64,000 bases of DNA, from contig NC_052612.1 of NCBI RefSeq assembly GCF_016545825.1, positions 2,356,001 to 2,420,000 of the forward strand. Reading direction: 5' to 3'. The notes under the pieces were generated by a model. That model was not told where the DNA came from and did no database searches. It saw only the letters and a program-made list of their open reading frames with translations. The stretch is from Eucalyptus grandis (Eukaryota > Streptophyta > Magnoliopsida > Myrtales > Myrtaceae). Position 1 is the first letter of the stretch. Each line of letters begins with the position of its first letter. Positions 34,526-46,670 of this stretch are shown here, piece after piece. A program made the translations under genes and the position numbers.

Positions 34526-37500
34526 TCATTCCAGCAGTTGCACAACTGCACTGAAACTGAAGGTTTCGCCTGGTTCAAAACTGTCTTCTAGGTCCCCTCG
34601 AAACTCTGCTCAACCGTTAAATCTTTCCCGACTTTTAAGCCGTTCTGCAAAAGAAAAACGTAATTAGAAGATTTTCATAAAAGTTCCCCATGCAGAGCTC
34701 TGACAAGTGAGAAATGGATACTCCAAAGGAAGGAGATGTTGTCTTTTTATGTGATACTCCCTTGCACAAGCAACAGTGAGTGATGGGCTTAAATGCTACT
34801 TCCCCGAATTGTTTTGTCCAGTTTTCTCTAAATGCAACTAGAAAGAAAAGATTATCTAGAGTACAGACCTCCCTACAAATTTGACCTTACCTCCCCACGT
34901 GTAGCGTGAAAAATAACATCTTCACTTAAGTGCCGAAGAAATAATATCTTTCCTTGCTCTCCCATTTGGTTGAAACACAGGGGAAACAGAAGTGCCAGCG
35001 AATACCTATGTATTGTGGGAATGCACGAAAGTGTCTTCATGTTGCGTTACACATGGTGATGACTAAATCACCACCTTGCTATATATAATGCCCATCTCTT
35101 GATTGTGGTTGATTGGCCGAATGAGAGAGAGAGAGAGAGAGAGAGTTTGATGAGAGAGAAAGACCATGAATAGAGAGAACAGAGGATGATTTAACCGAGG
35201 TTGACAAGGAGGAAGGATTTGAATCTTGGCTTAACTTTGATGTATATGTTCTATTTGTAAACTGGATTGGTTATGTTAATATGTATTCATCGTGTATGAT
35301 ATTGAATATGGGATTTGTGGCCGAGTGACATCATGTGCATCAAAAAGGGACTGACGTTTGTGCACATTGGGAACTAAGCATCACTCTAGACAAAGGACTT
35401 TGCCCTGGGAGCCACCTCTTGAACCTTGGCTATAGGGCAAATGTTGCATAGTGAGAGCCATCTCTTGAAATCATGAAGCCAGCTCTTGAATATTGATGGG
35501 ATTAGCCATATGACACGCATCATTTGATAACATCTAAGCTATCTATTATAATTAGCATTTCCGATCCGCAGAAGAGGTGGAGAATTTCTTGCTCAGCCAG
35601 TGATGTGCTCACCCAGTGTGGAGGCTGGCTCACAAATAGTGTGTGCAGGATGGCCTAGATTAAGGAGACTTGGAAATCGAGGTTCTATAACAGAAGTGCG
35701 CAGTGCAAATAAAGTGAACTTGGCGGCATTACACATAGGATAGTCTTTTTGATGTTTGTGAGGAAAAGATTAGACAGTTCTACCATTGGGACATATCTAG
35801 CAAATGAAACACTGTGTAAACTCAGTAGAAAGTTTAAAATTACGTTAAATGAGAAGGAATTCTCAGCTTCACTGAGGTCACAGATCACAAACATAAGTGC
35901 ATATACAGAGGAGTCGAGAGACGTTATAAACTAATACGAGAGTGCATCTATGATAAAGAGTTAGACATCTACCTTCTGAACATACTCAGCAACAGTGGAG
36001 TTTATGACATTCTTGATCGTTTGCTTGTAAACTTTAGAAGGTCCAAGAATTTCTAGCAAAATTTCCTGGGTATCTGCACTAAGACAAAAGCCACAGATAT
36101 TAGCATTACAACCATGCCACAAATGGAGGTTATGCATCGACACAACACCCTCACATGCTCCGTAGGTAGGAGGGGAAAATTTGCGAGCAACATTTAGTGT
36201 CAAACCAAGCATATATAGATTAAACAATGGAAGATTCAAATTCAATCATCATGCACATGAAAAAGGATATCTCCAAGACACAGAACAAACAGATGTACCC
36301 AGCAAACAGTGAATTTTAAACTGGAACACCTCCATTTCAACAGTCCCTGGTTTTGTTTTTTTTTTTTTTTTGGTAAGTAAGTCCCTGGTTTTGTTGAATA
36401 TCACTAGATTAAATAAAGGAAAATAACCCCAAAAAAAAAAAAAAAATCTCACAGAAGGTTAATTAGCATGAGAACACTGTGTGTCAAAGATTCCATCTAT
36501 ATTGAAGTCCCAGATATGGCTGAATAAACTTCGAGGAATATTATGCCTCGCATTCAACTTGCACCGTTTAATTTTTCACCAACAAATTATTTTCTTTTCA
36601 TTTGTTATATGCCCAATCTTTAAGTATATAAGCTCATCCTTGGTCTAAATTTTCTATTTATAGAGCTAAGAAGCAATGCCAATAAAGTATCCACAGCATG
36701 ATAAGAGGATTTGGAAACTTACGTTCGGCGTTTTCCCTGGCAATTTGCAAATGTCACCGAAGATTTCAGAAGAAGATACAAAAGAAGAATGGTTAGATTG
36801 GTCAAAATGATAAAAACAATGAACAAAATCATATTTATCGAGTGAGCAGAGAAATGGATTTCACTACGCAGCAATCATATCCTTGCATACACAGTGCTTC
36901 AATAAGTCATTATTTGGCACTAGAAAAGAACACCGCATTTAGAATTTTTCTTGCTTTCAGTTCCGAAAGCAATTTCAACGTACTGCGGGAGGCTTCCTTC
37001 TGAAACAAATTGATGAGAATAATTTAGGAAAGAAGGAACATTTCATCTGCATGAGTGAAAGCTTCACAAAGTTGCCTAATAGGAAATGAGACAAAGCCAT
37101 AGGGTTGATTATTGTGACCTTGAAAATGATAGCATCCATGGTTGAAAACATCATATTCCATAGTTCCTTTCTCATGATAGTAAGACAGCAAGAACTACTG
37201 TAATAGGCATTCTCTAGTAGGTGATTTTACCTCCTTTTTCTCTACGAAACCCTGGAATTGGCTGGGCAGCAGCAACCAGCTTGTCAAACACATCATTGAA
37301 AATCACTTGAGTTTTCGCACCAGATACCTCGGCCCTTACCTAGACAAAGAATTAGAAATATCATCATGCCAAAAAGTTGAGTGCTGAAGTGCCAAAAGAG
37401 CAAAAAATGTACTAAATTCGTCTAATCCACAGGCAAGCTCTAGGAAACACAAAGGCCATTTGCCTTTGGCACAGTTCCCTTGTTCTTTAATTATTACTTA

Positions 37501-39220
37501 TTTAACAAGTTTGACATGCACCCATATCAAGCTTTTGAGACACTACAGACTGAGAAATTTCCTAGATGCAGCATAATAATATAACGCTTCTCACCTTCAG
37601 TTCTCTATCACTGCTGCTAGTTGTGTTGGTAACTGAAAAGTCTTCAAAATGAGAAGGGGCCTCAACATTTTCAATTCCTAATTCATTCACATATAAGATG
37701 TAGGAAGCCACAAACATGATTACCAGAAAGTTAAGAGTGGTACATGGACCAAAAGAACTTATTTAACCTGATACTGCAGCAAAAACAGCTCGGGAACTTT
37801 TATTATTCCTCCTGAAAAATGAACAAAAAAATCTCAAAAAATCCATATGGGATGGTAAACTCTTGGTGATAGAGGCCCACTACATAAGATTGGCTCAAGC
37901 CATTCCTGCAGAAGCATCAGCTATTGTAAAGCAAATTGATCAAACCAACATGAAGGAATTTAAGGAACTCAAGGGCTATAAGACGATCCAAACATAAAGC
38001 GAAATTATGGGAAGTTTATCTTCAACATCTTGTGGATACAAGACCTGATAATATAGAGTAAAAAACAACAAAAGACCCTGGCTAATGTAATGGAGTGACA
38101 AAATCTGAAGAATAACCATGAGATAATTATCAGAAACGACAATGTTCAAGGCAATAATCCCTAATAATGAAGGGAGGGAACTATTATTATACGGAACTGT
38201 CCATCCGAGCAGTGGTACAAACTTATGAGTTCATGATTATCCCAACATATATAGTTACAAGACAAAGAGCAAAAGTACCTTCCACTGAACACTTGAGGCG
38301 AGTATCTCCTTTGAAGGGAGACATAAGCCAATTTTGAGACACGCTTGGGATGGAAACATTCACCGCTTGCTTCACACTTACTATCTGCACAATTGCAACA
38401 AAAATTCTGACTTCAAAAGGAAGTGATGCAACATTGAGCGTAACAAGACTCTACACAAAATGAACTCAATAACAATCTCCTAAGACTTGCTCAGAAAGAC
38501 AATTTGATATTTCCAGAAGCGGGCCATTCTGATGCCACCTGATTCTTTACGGATACCTGTACAATTTCTGCAGCAACATCAATCCCGGGTTACATTTTCT
38601 CTTTCTAGAGGGCGGGGAAATCTTCCATTCCTTTTGAAATTTTTACCATTTTGTTGACTTGCACAACAAAAGATTTGCCATTTCATCGTTGAAGCTCGTT
38701 AAAAACAGAATCAGTTCAGCTAAAGAAAGAAAATGGCACAAGGGTAGGTTTGCAGCTTCGGCCAACGTGCTTTTGCATGTGTAAAGACAATACCTTTATC
38801 TCTTCACAACCTAACATTGTCAACATCATCAAAGCACAAAACTCACGACTAAGAAGCACCTCTCAGAGAACGCGAAAATTCGGCAATTGCCCATTATCAC
38901 AAGATGCTACTTCAGCGGCTGTCTAGTGTTCATATCCAATGTTATCTCTCTCAAGAAAACAACAAAGAAAAGCCCTCCGTGCAAGGCATTGACTGAGGAA
39001 GAAGAGCAGTCACACACAAGACCAATCAGTAGAATCTACAAGAGATGGCAATTAAAGCGGCGGAACAGAGCATATTCACATCGGAAAATAACGGTCGAAT
39101 AACGAGAATTCGAAGTAGAAACGGGAGAATATCCGAAGAAAGGGGTCTCGTTTCGACGAGGCTAACCTTATGATTCGATCCCAAGAGAGGAGGATTGCTG
39201 ATGGTGACGGCTACTGCCAT
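34526..39220 (-). CDS. Trigger-factor-like protein (plastid), reading frame uncertain
   Basis: The product resembles the ribosome-binding domain of trigger factor, in a short plant form like Arabidopsis At2g30695. Exon pieces: 39220-39167 (MAVAVTISNPPLLGSNHK), 38384-38279, 37811-37768 (RAVFAAVS), 37677-37595, 37339-37231 (VRAEVSGAKTQVIF, then AAAQPIPGFRREKGG), 36736-36723 (GKTPN), 36065-35973 (EILLEILGPSKVYKQ, then NSTVAEYVQK) and 34644-34526 (GLKVGKDLTVEQSFE, then a shifted FEPGETFSFSAVVQLLE ending in TGA). The signature GFRR.KGGKTP is clear. Three joins are troubled. Exons 2 and 3 do not meet in frame with the obvious sites. Exon 7 stays open only with an acceptor 8 bases inside the expected one, losing about three residues. 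Two extra bases in the last exon bring an early TAG at 34588. A missed small exon, non-standard splicing or recent inactivation are all possible. Confidence 0.75.
35128..35160. repeat. GA microsatellite in the last intron of the trigger-factor-like gene
   Basis: An imperfect GAGAGA run lies between exons 7 and 8 of the trigger-factor-like gene. Nothing else is recognised in this intron of about 1.3 kb. Confidence 0.6.
36343..36395 (-). mobile_element. Ultra-short retroposon footprint in a trigger-factor-like intron
   Basis: GTCCCTGGTTTTGTT at 36343-36357 and 36381-36395 flanks a T-run followed by GGTAAGTAA. Read on the minus strand, the insert is TTACTTACC plus poly-A, matching the CTTACTCTTACC-A(n) 3' end of the LINE at 23.5 kb. 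It therefore looks like a LINE copy reduced to about 9 bases. Confidence 0.8.
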
Positions 39221-41321
39221 TTCCCTCTCTCTCTGAACTCTCTGCTCTCTCTGCTCTCTCGAAGTCCCGTGCCGGCAAAATGGAAGAAGATGATATACCG
39301 GACCGGTTCAATCCGGTTCGGTCCCAAATGTCTTACCGGCTCAAATCCGGTTCGGTCTCGATAACATTTTATTTCATATTAAAAAGAATTTAATATCATG
39401 AAAACCCTTAGAATTGGTATACCTACTACAAATTAACTCAAACTAATTTTTGATTATACTTGTGCATCTATAATAAATTTACTTCTAAATTAAATTTTTA
39501 TCATGAAAAACCTCAAATTTATCGCAGATGATTTTCTACCAAAAAAAATGTCAAAATGATATATTTGATTGAATTAGTAACGTGAATTACTTATAGGTTT
39601 ATTTATGATAAATGGAAGGCAAAATCTTAAATTGGTAAATTCATTAATTGTAATATATATTTTAGGTATAAATAAAAAAATTATAACATTTATTTTTTTA
39701 GATATATTATATATATTATATACAATAAGTGTTGGTCCGGGTTGGACTAACCCTAAATTCTCAGAATCGATGACTAATTCGCACAATGCTGATCTAAGGA
39801 TCCTAGGATTAAGGACTGATTGAGTCAGCCTAGGAACCGGACTGGGACTAGCAAGGTTGAGCTAGTCTAAGATTGGTCTAGGTTGACCCTAAATCGATAC
39901 TCACCCCTAAGTAAAAATGAACTAAAATTTTTACAAATAGAGATAATAAAAATCTATCGCGACACTCTTGCTTACTTTATTTTATTTGTTTTTTAATTTT
40001 ATTTTCCTCTCTTTTATTAATTGATTTCTTTTTTATTTTCCCCTCCCACCATTATTTAATCAAATTTTATTAACTAGCGACTGTACAAATGTACTTAAAA
40101 TACTAAAATACCTAAAATATATAATAATTATAAATATATATTTATATTTATATATTGAAATTATTTTATAAAATATAATTAAATTCGAATATATAAATAA
40201 AAATAATACTAAATTAAAATAGCTATGTTTTTTGTTATTTTGAATTTCTATATTAGAATTCAAATATTATTTATATTGAGATGTCATTTTAATTTTGTTA
40301 ATTTAAAAAGTCTATCATTTGAGAAAATAAATTTCCTATTATAAATGCTAGAAATCTTATATACCTTTATCTCATCTCCCATAGAATAATTTTATCTGAT
40401 TCATATCCACATTTATCATGTCTTAAATAAGCACCAAATATAGGATATGATAAATTTTCTCCTATTTTAAATTTCATTTTGACTACTAAACGTAACTCCA
40501 GAGATTCTTTGTCGGATTTGTGAAGAACGTGATTTCAAGAATCCTGACTATGCTAGTAATCGCAATCCATTGAGTTTTTAGAATGTAAGTATATAGTCGA
40601 CTTACTAACTCAGCTAACCATTTAAAGTTGGAATTTCTTCTTACCCGATCCGTGATACCATGAGAGTTTATCATGAAAAGAAAAACCCTATCTTGGATGA
40701 CCTTTCTCTGTGGAGATTCTCCAACAAGGGAACTTGCACGAGCCTTGAAATTTGCTCAAAATTCCCTCATCTTACATTTTCTAAACAGTGAACACTTCAC
40801 GCTCAAATCGACACTCATAAGTGTATGTGATTGAAAGCATCACCCAATTGTTGAATCCTAATTGAGGTTCATCTCATTTCAACCTTATCTCTAGCTAAAA
40901 ATTAGGAGAAAAAGTTTATTGAAGCCCATGTATGTCGACACCTAATTTTGCTTACTATTCAAGCGTTCTTTCTAATGAAAATATAAAAGAGCAAAAACAA
41001 CCCAAAAAATGAATAGATAAATAAATTTGGCGAATTCAGACGACAAAGAAAATGAATTAGAAAATATGGTCCCAATATTTCATGGCCCCCACGATAAACA
41101 TTTCGCTATTAGCCCCAAGCACAGCGGAGCGCATGAAAAGAGACAGCCCCACATTCATTAAAGTCAGGCCTTTCTTGGCCAAACCTTTTGCCAGCGCTGC
41201 GTATTCTCTCCTTTTTTTTTTTTTTTTTGTCTTGTCTTCAGACGCTGAATGGGAAAATGGAACGTGCATTAGGAAGAGAAAATATTCATTCACTGAAGAA
41301 GGGAGAGGCCAATGCTTGAGA
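39221..41321. other. AT-rich intergenic region without genes
   Basis: Two kilobases separate the trigger-factor-like gene from copy B. A GGTTCAATCCGGTTCGGTC-like block repeats twice near 39300-39360. ACTCACCCCTAAG at 39899-39911 resembles one end of an hAT-like element, but no partner end is found. A poly-T lies at 41211-41228. Open frames are short and unconvincing. Confidence 0.45.
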
Positions 41322-42204
41322 CTTTCGCGGTGGTCGATGCTGTGCGCTCTCTCACGTCGCTGGTACCCATTTCATCATCAACCCGAGAGGCACTCTGTTT
41401 CCGTCTGTAATTCGGCCGTGAAGTTCGATGAGTCCCGTTCTCAGCCGAAACTTCAAATACCGGTGCTCATCCTCGACCAGTGACAAGTTTCGGAACATCT
41501 CCTTGCTTGCTTGATCATCGTTCGTGTTCTGGAAGTTCGCTTTGTCGAGGTACGAACCTCCTCGTTTTGTTTTAGTTTAAGGAAACATGAATGTCTCGCG
41601 TAATGCTTGAGCATATGGACTGAAATCGATGATGTTTTGTGCATTGTGTTGAAACGGGCCACCAATTCCATTTCATTTGGAAATCGCAACATCCGTCTTC
41701 GATCCATCCATTTTGCGTTCTTTCCCGCGGCGAGTCAAGGTGGTGATCAGTGATGATGAGCAGGTGGCATTAGACTGACCTGTCTCGTGATTATGGTAAG
41801 TGAATAGTACATGATGGTGTCCGTGATTCGGCGAAGGCCAGGAATGGCCGGGGACAGAATCTGGTCTGGGTCTCTCTGGTTCACGGTTGAGTCTGGGCTA
41901 AAGTTGGTGTAGCGAGTTTGGGCCCAGCCCGACCCCTTTTATCGATTTTTTTTTATAATAATAAAACTAAAATGTTAAATTTTTTTTTTCGAAATTAAAA
42001 CACGCTTCGAATGGGAAAAAACCCTCTAGGATTAGGATCGTGCCCATTGGATTATAATGCCTTGTCGTTTGATATTAGAAACTAAAAACCCTCTAGGATT
42101 CCCTATCCCTCTAGGATTAGGATTGTGCCGATCGGATTATAATGCGTTGTCGTTGATATTAGAAACTATTAACTCTTTCATCATCCATTGACTCCTATCA
42201 ATCA

Positions 42205-42636
42205 ATGGCGTCGAATATACCACCAGAACTTCAACAGTCATCGGCCATGGTGTCATCTCCGAACCAGTCCTTTGCTGGAAGAACCGGAGATACTCAAGTT
42301 CCAGATTTAGAATTGGCTATTCAGAGGCCGACGGACATGTCGAATGGATATCTCAACTCCTCTGCTCCCGACAATTCGCTCGTCGAGGGAGACCTAAATG
42401 CCCCTCCACGAGCACATGATGGCGACCCATTCTCTGACGGATTTGACGTTTCCCTGGGGGAAGCGTTAAGACTTTTCCTCAACATCGTCACCGAGGTTTT
42501 GGGTGCCGCACTCCTGATTTATATTGCCGTTGACCATCCCAGTCCTGTTCTCATAATCGCAGCGTCTTTATTCACCGTGGTGGTATCTGTTACTCTGTTC
42601 TCGCTGCTAGCCGGATGGACGCGCCGCAATGGCTAG
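42205..42636 (+). CDS. Small unrecognised membrane protein, copy B
   Basis: Paralogue of the 143-residue frame at 25259. Its five amino-acid differences are Ala5Ile, Glu11Gln, an Asn-to-Asp, an Ile-to-Phe and a Ser-to-Ala; no silent difference was found. The layout is the same: a polar N-terminal half, two hydrophobic segments and a basic TRRNG end. The TAG stop is in the same place and the same-frame hydrophobic extension follows (42637-42729). Preservation of an open frame in both copies suggests either recent duplication or selection. I do not recognise the family and infer only membrane insertion. Confidence 0.6.
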   Translation: MASNIPPELQQSSAMVSSPNQSFAGRTGDTQVPDLELAIQRPTDMSNGYLNSSAPDNSLVEGDLNAPPRAHDGDPFSDGFDVSLGEALRLFLNIVTEVLGAALLIYIAVDHPSPVLIIAASLFTVVVSVTLFSLLAGWTRRNG

Positions 42637-42729
42637 ATGTTTTGCATTGGGAGTTTTCTGGCCTACGTCGGATTTTGTTTGGCGCTGTTCTTGTCCGTAC
42701 TTGCGATGACGCGATTTAGTGAACGGTGA
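42637..42729 (+). other. In-frame extension after the TAG stop, copy B
   Basis: Thirty codons from ATG to TGA in the same frame as the upstream gene encode MFCIGSFLAYVGFCLALF and end RFSER. Three nucleotide differences from copy A in 93 bases all change residues (Ser to Leu, Cys to Ser, Arg to Thr), a somewhat higher rate than the main frame. Confidence 0.4.
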
Positions 42730-45700
42730 GAGCAAGAGGAAGATGCGGGGTCAGCGTTTGCATAGTAAGGTCTTTTGGTTTTTTTTTTTTTTTTTAACGC
42801 GTAGGTTTCATTTGGTGATTTTGCTACTTCACTGTAGGATTGGAGATTTTTGCAATTTTTTTCTTCCCTGTCTGCATCTTCTTTCTTCTTTCTTTTCCCG
42901 CACTCTGTTTGGTCTTTCGTTACTCAAATTCAATTCGCCAGGATTTCCTCTAGATTTGTCATCCCGAATCTCACTATAATTTCAAAGGATATTTAAAGAA
43001 AGCAAATTCAAAGAGAGAGGAGGATCACGTAACGGGTTTATTGATTTTCCACAACTATGTTAGTAATGTTTCCAAGCCTAGATTTTGTGTGATCAAGAGT
43101 TTTGCGTCGGGTGTACGTCGCCATAAATTCAAAAGGGCAAAAAGAAAGTAAGTTTCTCATCTAAAGAGAAGATTAAAGGTATCGATATGTTTTATCTCCC
43201 AATTTTCTTATCCTTTCTTGCTAGCGGGGGATTTTTAAGATGGCCTTTAACTCTGGGAAACGAGCAACTGACAATTATTTAATTAATTGATTATAACTAT
43301 TATCCTTTCGAAATGTATTAAAAGAGACAAAAGTATTATGTATATTATAACAGATATCTTTCCAAAATATTTATCCCTTTCGAGTTTTATCTCTTATTCA
43401 TCTTATAATTCAAAAAACTGAAAAATATATACATATATTGATGGATAATTTATTCAGTAAATTGAAAATTAAATTATGAAGGGAAATAATCTTATCATAC
43501 AGATGAATAAAATTTATAATTTGAAGGATATTTCAAGATGGCAATGAATACACAATTAATTTAGAGTTATAGCTTATGTTATGACTTTTTTGCTTAATGT
43601 TCATTAAGTATAGATACTACATTAACACTAATCTAGTTATAGCTTATGAATTTTTGCTTAATGTTCATTAAGTATAGATATTACACTAACACTAATCTAC
43701 TTTTAAAAAGTTAAATATTATAACACAACTTATTTATTAAAAAAGAAGAAGTTAAAAATTTAATATACCGACATTTCATTCGATCAAAGGTCCTTTCGAA
43801 ATCCACTTATTTTAAAAATGTATCCTAAGTCGCTTAAAAGAAAATGTTATTCGGTAGAAAATAAATATGGACATAGTTTTAGTAAAGTTCAAATAACTGG
43901 AAATTTGATTCAAAAAAAGATAAGAGAGAGTTCGTAAGCTTTATTATAGTAGTTTGTTGTTGGAATAATTTTTTAAGTACTACAATTCTGATAAAATCTA
44001 GCTAATGGATAAAAAGAGATGATCTCGAGCTCTGATTTTAAAATCTAGCTAATGGATAAAGAGAGATGATCTCGAGCTCTGATTTAGAAATTGAAAAGAT
44101 TATATTGTTGAAATTGGATGGCCACGTCTGCACTATACTTTGTCTCCTGATTGTCATATGGCAAGGCACATCAAGTGGCTCACATTCGCCCAACAAATGT
44201 TGTTTTATTGATTTGTTTTCTCCAAGCTTTGATCTTTTATGGATTTCGAATTTCAAGAAAGAAAGAGGATTAAAGAGAAAGCATGTCAAATTTATTCTCT
44301 AATATTCACCTCTTGATGGTTTTAAATTTGAAGATTTCAAAATAGACAAAATATTTTCAAAAAAATTATTGTTATCCTTACGACATATTTATCCCTTTCA
44401 AATTTTATCTCTTATTCATTTTAAAGATTGAAAAGAAAGTGAAAACATATAAAATTATTGATATACATAACTTATTTATTTAATTAAAAACTAAGTTAGA
44501 GAGAGAAGTCTATATCTTTTTCATATTTTGAAGTAAAACATATTTCGACATGTGAATAAGTTGTCAGTTTATTTACCTAATTTAAGTCGTGTTAATATAT
44601 TTTGAAGGATAGCCTCTTAAATGGATTTTTGCTTAATAATCATTAGCTATAACTATCACAATAATTTATGACAAATAGAAGTTAAAAAGTTTAAGTTATT
44701 TGAAACATGCATATTGACATTTCATTCAATTTCAGATACTTCTTTTCAAATCCATTTATTTGGATATGTCCCATATCCATCAAAGCAAATCTATTCAGTA
44801 GAAAAAAAATGAATATAACTTTATATAAAGTCCATGTAATTGAAATTGTTTCAAGAAAAGATACTAGAGAAGCTCATAAGTTTTAATGTATCACTTTGTT
44901 GTTCAACATATATATTGAATATTAAAATTTAAATAAAATACAGATAATGGATAAAGATAGATGATCTCAAACTTTAATGTAGCCATTCGAAAGATTGAAT
45001 GAAAGTGACATTTGAATGACATTAATAAAGAAACCCACGTACTCTAAACTGAAAAATGTTAAATTTATAAGGAAAGTGACCATAATATAATCTTATTTTC
45101 TAATGGTTGCACGATACACTAAATTTTTTTTTTTTTTTTTTGGGCCTGTTACGATACACCATTTTACAAAGTATCAAATTTAGACTTATAAGATGATTTT
45201 AAATTTAATTCCTAAAAATAATCCATCCTTAGGTCAAGTCCTAAATCTACTTTGAACTTTACTTTTTTCTTAATAAAACTTACTTTCACACGGTAGTCCC
45301 AAATCTGCCTTCGTTTTGTTCAAAAATCGCTCTTTATCATCCCTAATTTCTCTGATTTTCATAATAAACTAGTGGCGAGGCTTTACAGGGTTAGATGTAA
45401 GATTAGTTTGGAAGGTGTTGTTTATTTTAAAACCAAAAAAAGTTTGAGGTAAATGAATTAAAGTTGGTGATTTTTAAGACAAAATAAAGTTTGGAATAAT
45501 TTTGGGATTTAATTTAAAGTTTAGGATTTTTTGTGAGGCAAAAAAAAATTAGAGCAGAAATCGAAGATTAAAGTTGGAGTTTTTTCAGATAAAAAATGTT
45601 CGAAATAAAATTGGGTGGGACCATAATTTCGAGTTTTAATTAAAAGAATTAGTTGGGCTGATTTTGGGCCCACATCTCTAATTAGCCTGTTCTGGATTCT

Positions 45701-45895
45701 TATTTTCTTTGCTTTCGCTTTGCTCCAAAAGTCACGCACCCTTACGCCACGTGCTCCGGCATCGGCTAAAGATACTCTTAGTCCAAGATTCAAGATTCCA
45801 TCTCCCAGCATGGCGGGAGCCCCTCGGTCTGCTGCGGAAACCTCCCCTGATCGGCAGCCGCCGCCGAACGTGAAATTACCGGCCGCCAACATCCA
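42730..45895. other. Long AT-rich spacer, partner of 25784-28927
   Basis: No gene is seen. It carries the same poly-T with flanking ACGATACAC repeats (around 45111-45159) and the same short tandem repeat as copy A. A B-only 47-bp tandem duplication lies near 43994-44085. Confidence 0.6.
45748..45753. promoter_or_regulatory. G-box CACGTG upstream of the 97-residue frame
   Basis: A perfect CACGTG, within GCCACGTGCTCC, lies about 140 bases upstream of the start codon at 45896. It is kept in copy A. G-boxes bind bHLH or bZIP factors, but a single site is weak evidence. Confidence 0.3.
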
Positions 45896-46189
45896 ATGGC
45901 AGAAACTCGTCGGTCCGCTGCCCAACAAGAGGTGGTAACGACCGTTGCAGCGAACCTCGCCTTGTCTAATGGTGCGGATGGAAGTCAACAAAATGGGTTC
46001 CTTTCCGTGAATTTGACCGTGGCTGGCATTATCGCTATCTTGGTTGCCATGATGGGCATAGTTTTGCGGGTCTTTTTCTCATCTGCACCTCCCAGCCATA
46101 CCGTTTGGAATTCATGTTATATAGTCACCGCCACGATAAATTTGACTATTATTCTTAATTGTGGGTGGCTGGTTGGTTCAATCACCTAG
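45896..46189 (+). CDS. Second small unrecognised membrane protein
   Basis: A 97-residue frame beginning MAETRRSAAQQEVVTT. The polar N-terminus (1 to about 36) is followed by two hydrophobic segments, VNLTVAGIIAILVAMMGIVL (about 36-55) and SCYIVTATINLTIILNCGWL (about 73-92). The plan resembles the 143-residue protein upstream, but sequence similarity is not clear by eye, so a shared origin is only a suggestion. The copy A counterpart is cut after 16 matching residues. A SINE lies about 145 bases downstream. It could be a real small gene or a chance frame in a decayed one; the length of the hydrophobic pattern favours the former. No family recognised. Confidence 0.45.
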   Translation: MAETRRSAAQQEVVTTVAANLALSNGADGSQQNGFLSVNLTVAGIIAILVAMMGIVLRVFFSSAPPSHTVWNSCYIVTATINLTIILNCGWLVGSIT

Positions 46190-46318
46190 AGTTGATTGCC
46201 GCGGGGTCGTGTTGGCTGGCGTTGATGTTCTATTGATGATGGTCTTCATCTGGATAGTCATTACAGATAAGTAATAAGTGATAGTGTTCATCTTTGGTAC
46301 TTGTAGATTGGTTTTGGA

Positions 46319-46328
46319 ACAATTGTTG

Positions 46329-46360
<32 letters not shown>

Positions 46361-46576
46361 TGACCCAGGAGAACCCCGCAGAGCCGTCAGCTGAGAGTAA
46401 ACCCCTCGGGAGGCACGTAGGAAACCACCACTCACGCACCCCGAGTAAGTCGCCAAGTGTCTCCACCTGCCTCCCTGCAACTTGCATCGCAAGGGCTTCG
46501 AACTCCGGCCTCTAGTGTGAAAGTCCCGAGCCTACCAAATGGAGCCACCCTCGCGGGTGGTAACAATTCTTGATAT
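46319..46576 (-). mobile_element. tRNA-derived SINE with target-site duplication
   Basis: On the minus strand the body shows a tRNA-like start with an A-box-like TGGCTCCATTTGG (46535-46547) and a B box GTTCGAAGCC (46494-46503), the Pol III internal promoter parts. The 3' end runs GGGTCACAAAA into an AT repeat (46331-46356). AACAATTGTTGATAT at 46318-46332 and AACAATTCTTGATAT at 46562-46576 form a 15-bp duplication with one mismatch. The body is about 230 bases. Copy A cannot show an empty site because the region is deleted there. Confidence 0.85.
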
Positions 46577-46670
46577 TTTGTCCTCCCTGGCTGAGCAATT
46601 CTTGATACTGTGGCCCAATCCTGTAGTTCGACCAACAAACCTAAAACAACATTCCTTGCATATTCATTAA

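Noticed and set aside
41082..41483. 133-codon plus-strand frame at the left edge of copy B
   Set aside because: It spans the duplication boundary, includes a poly-T translated as Phe, and has no recognisable domain.
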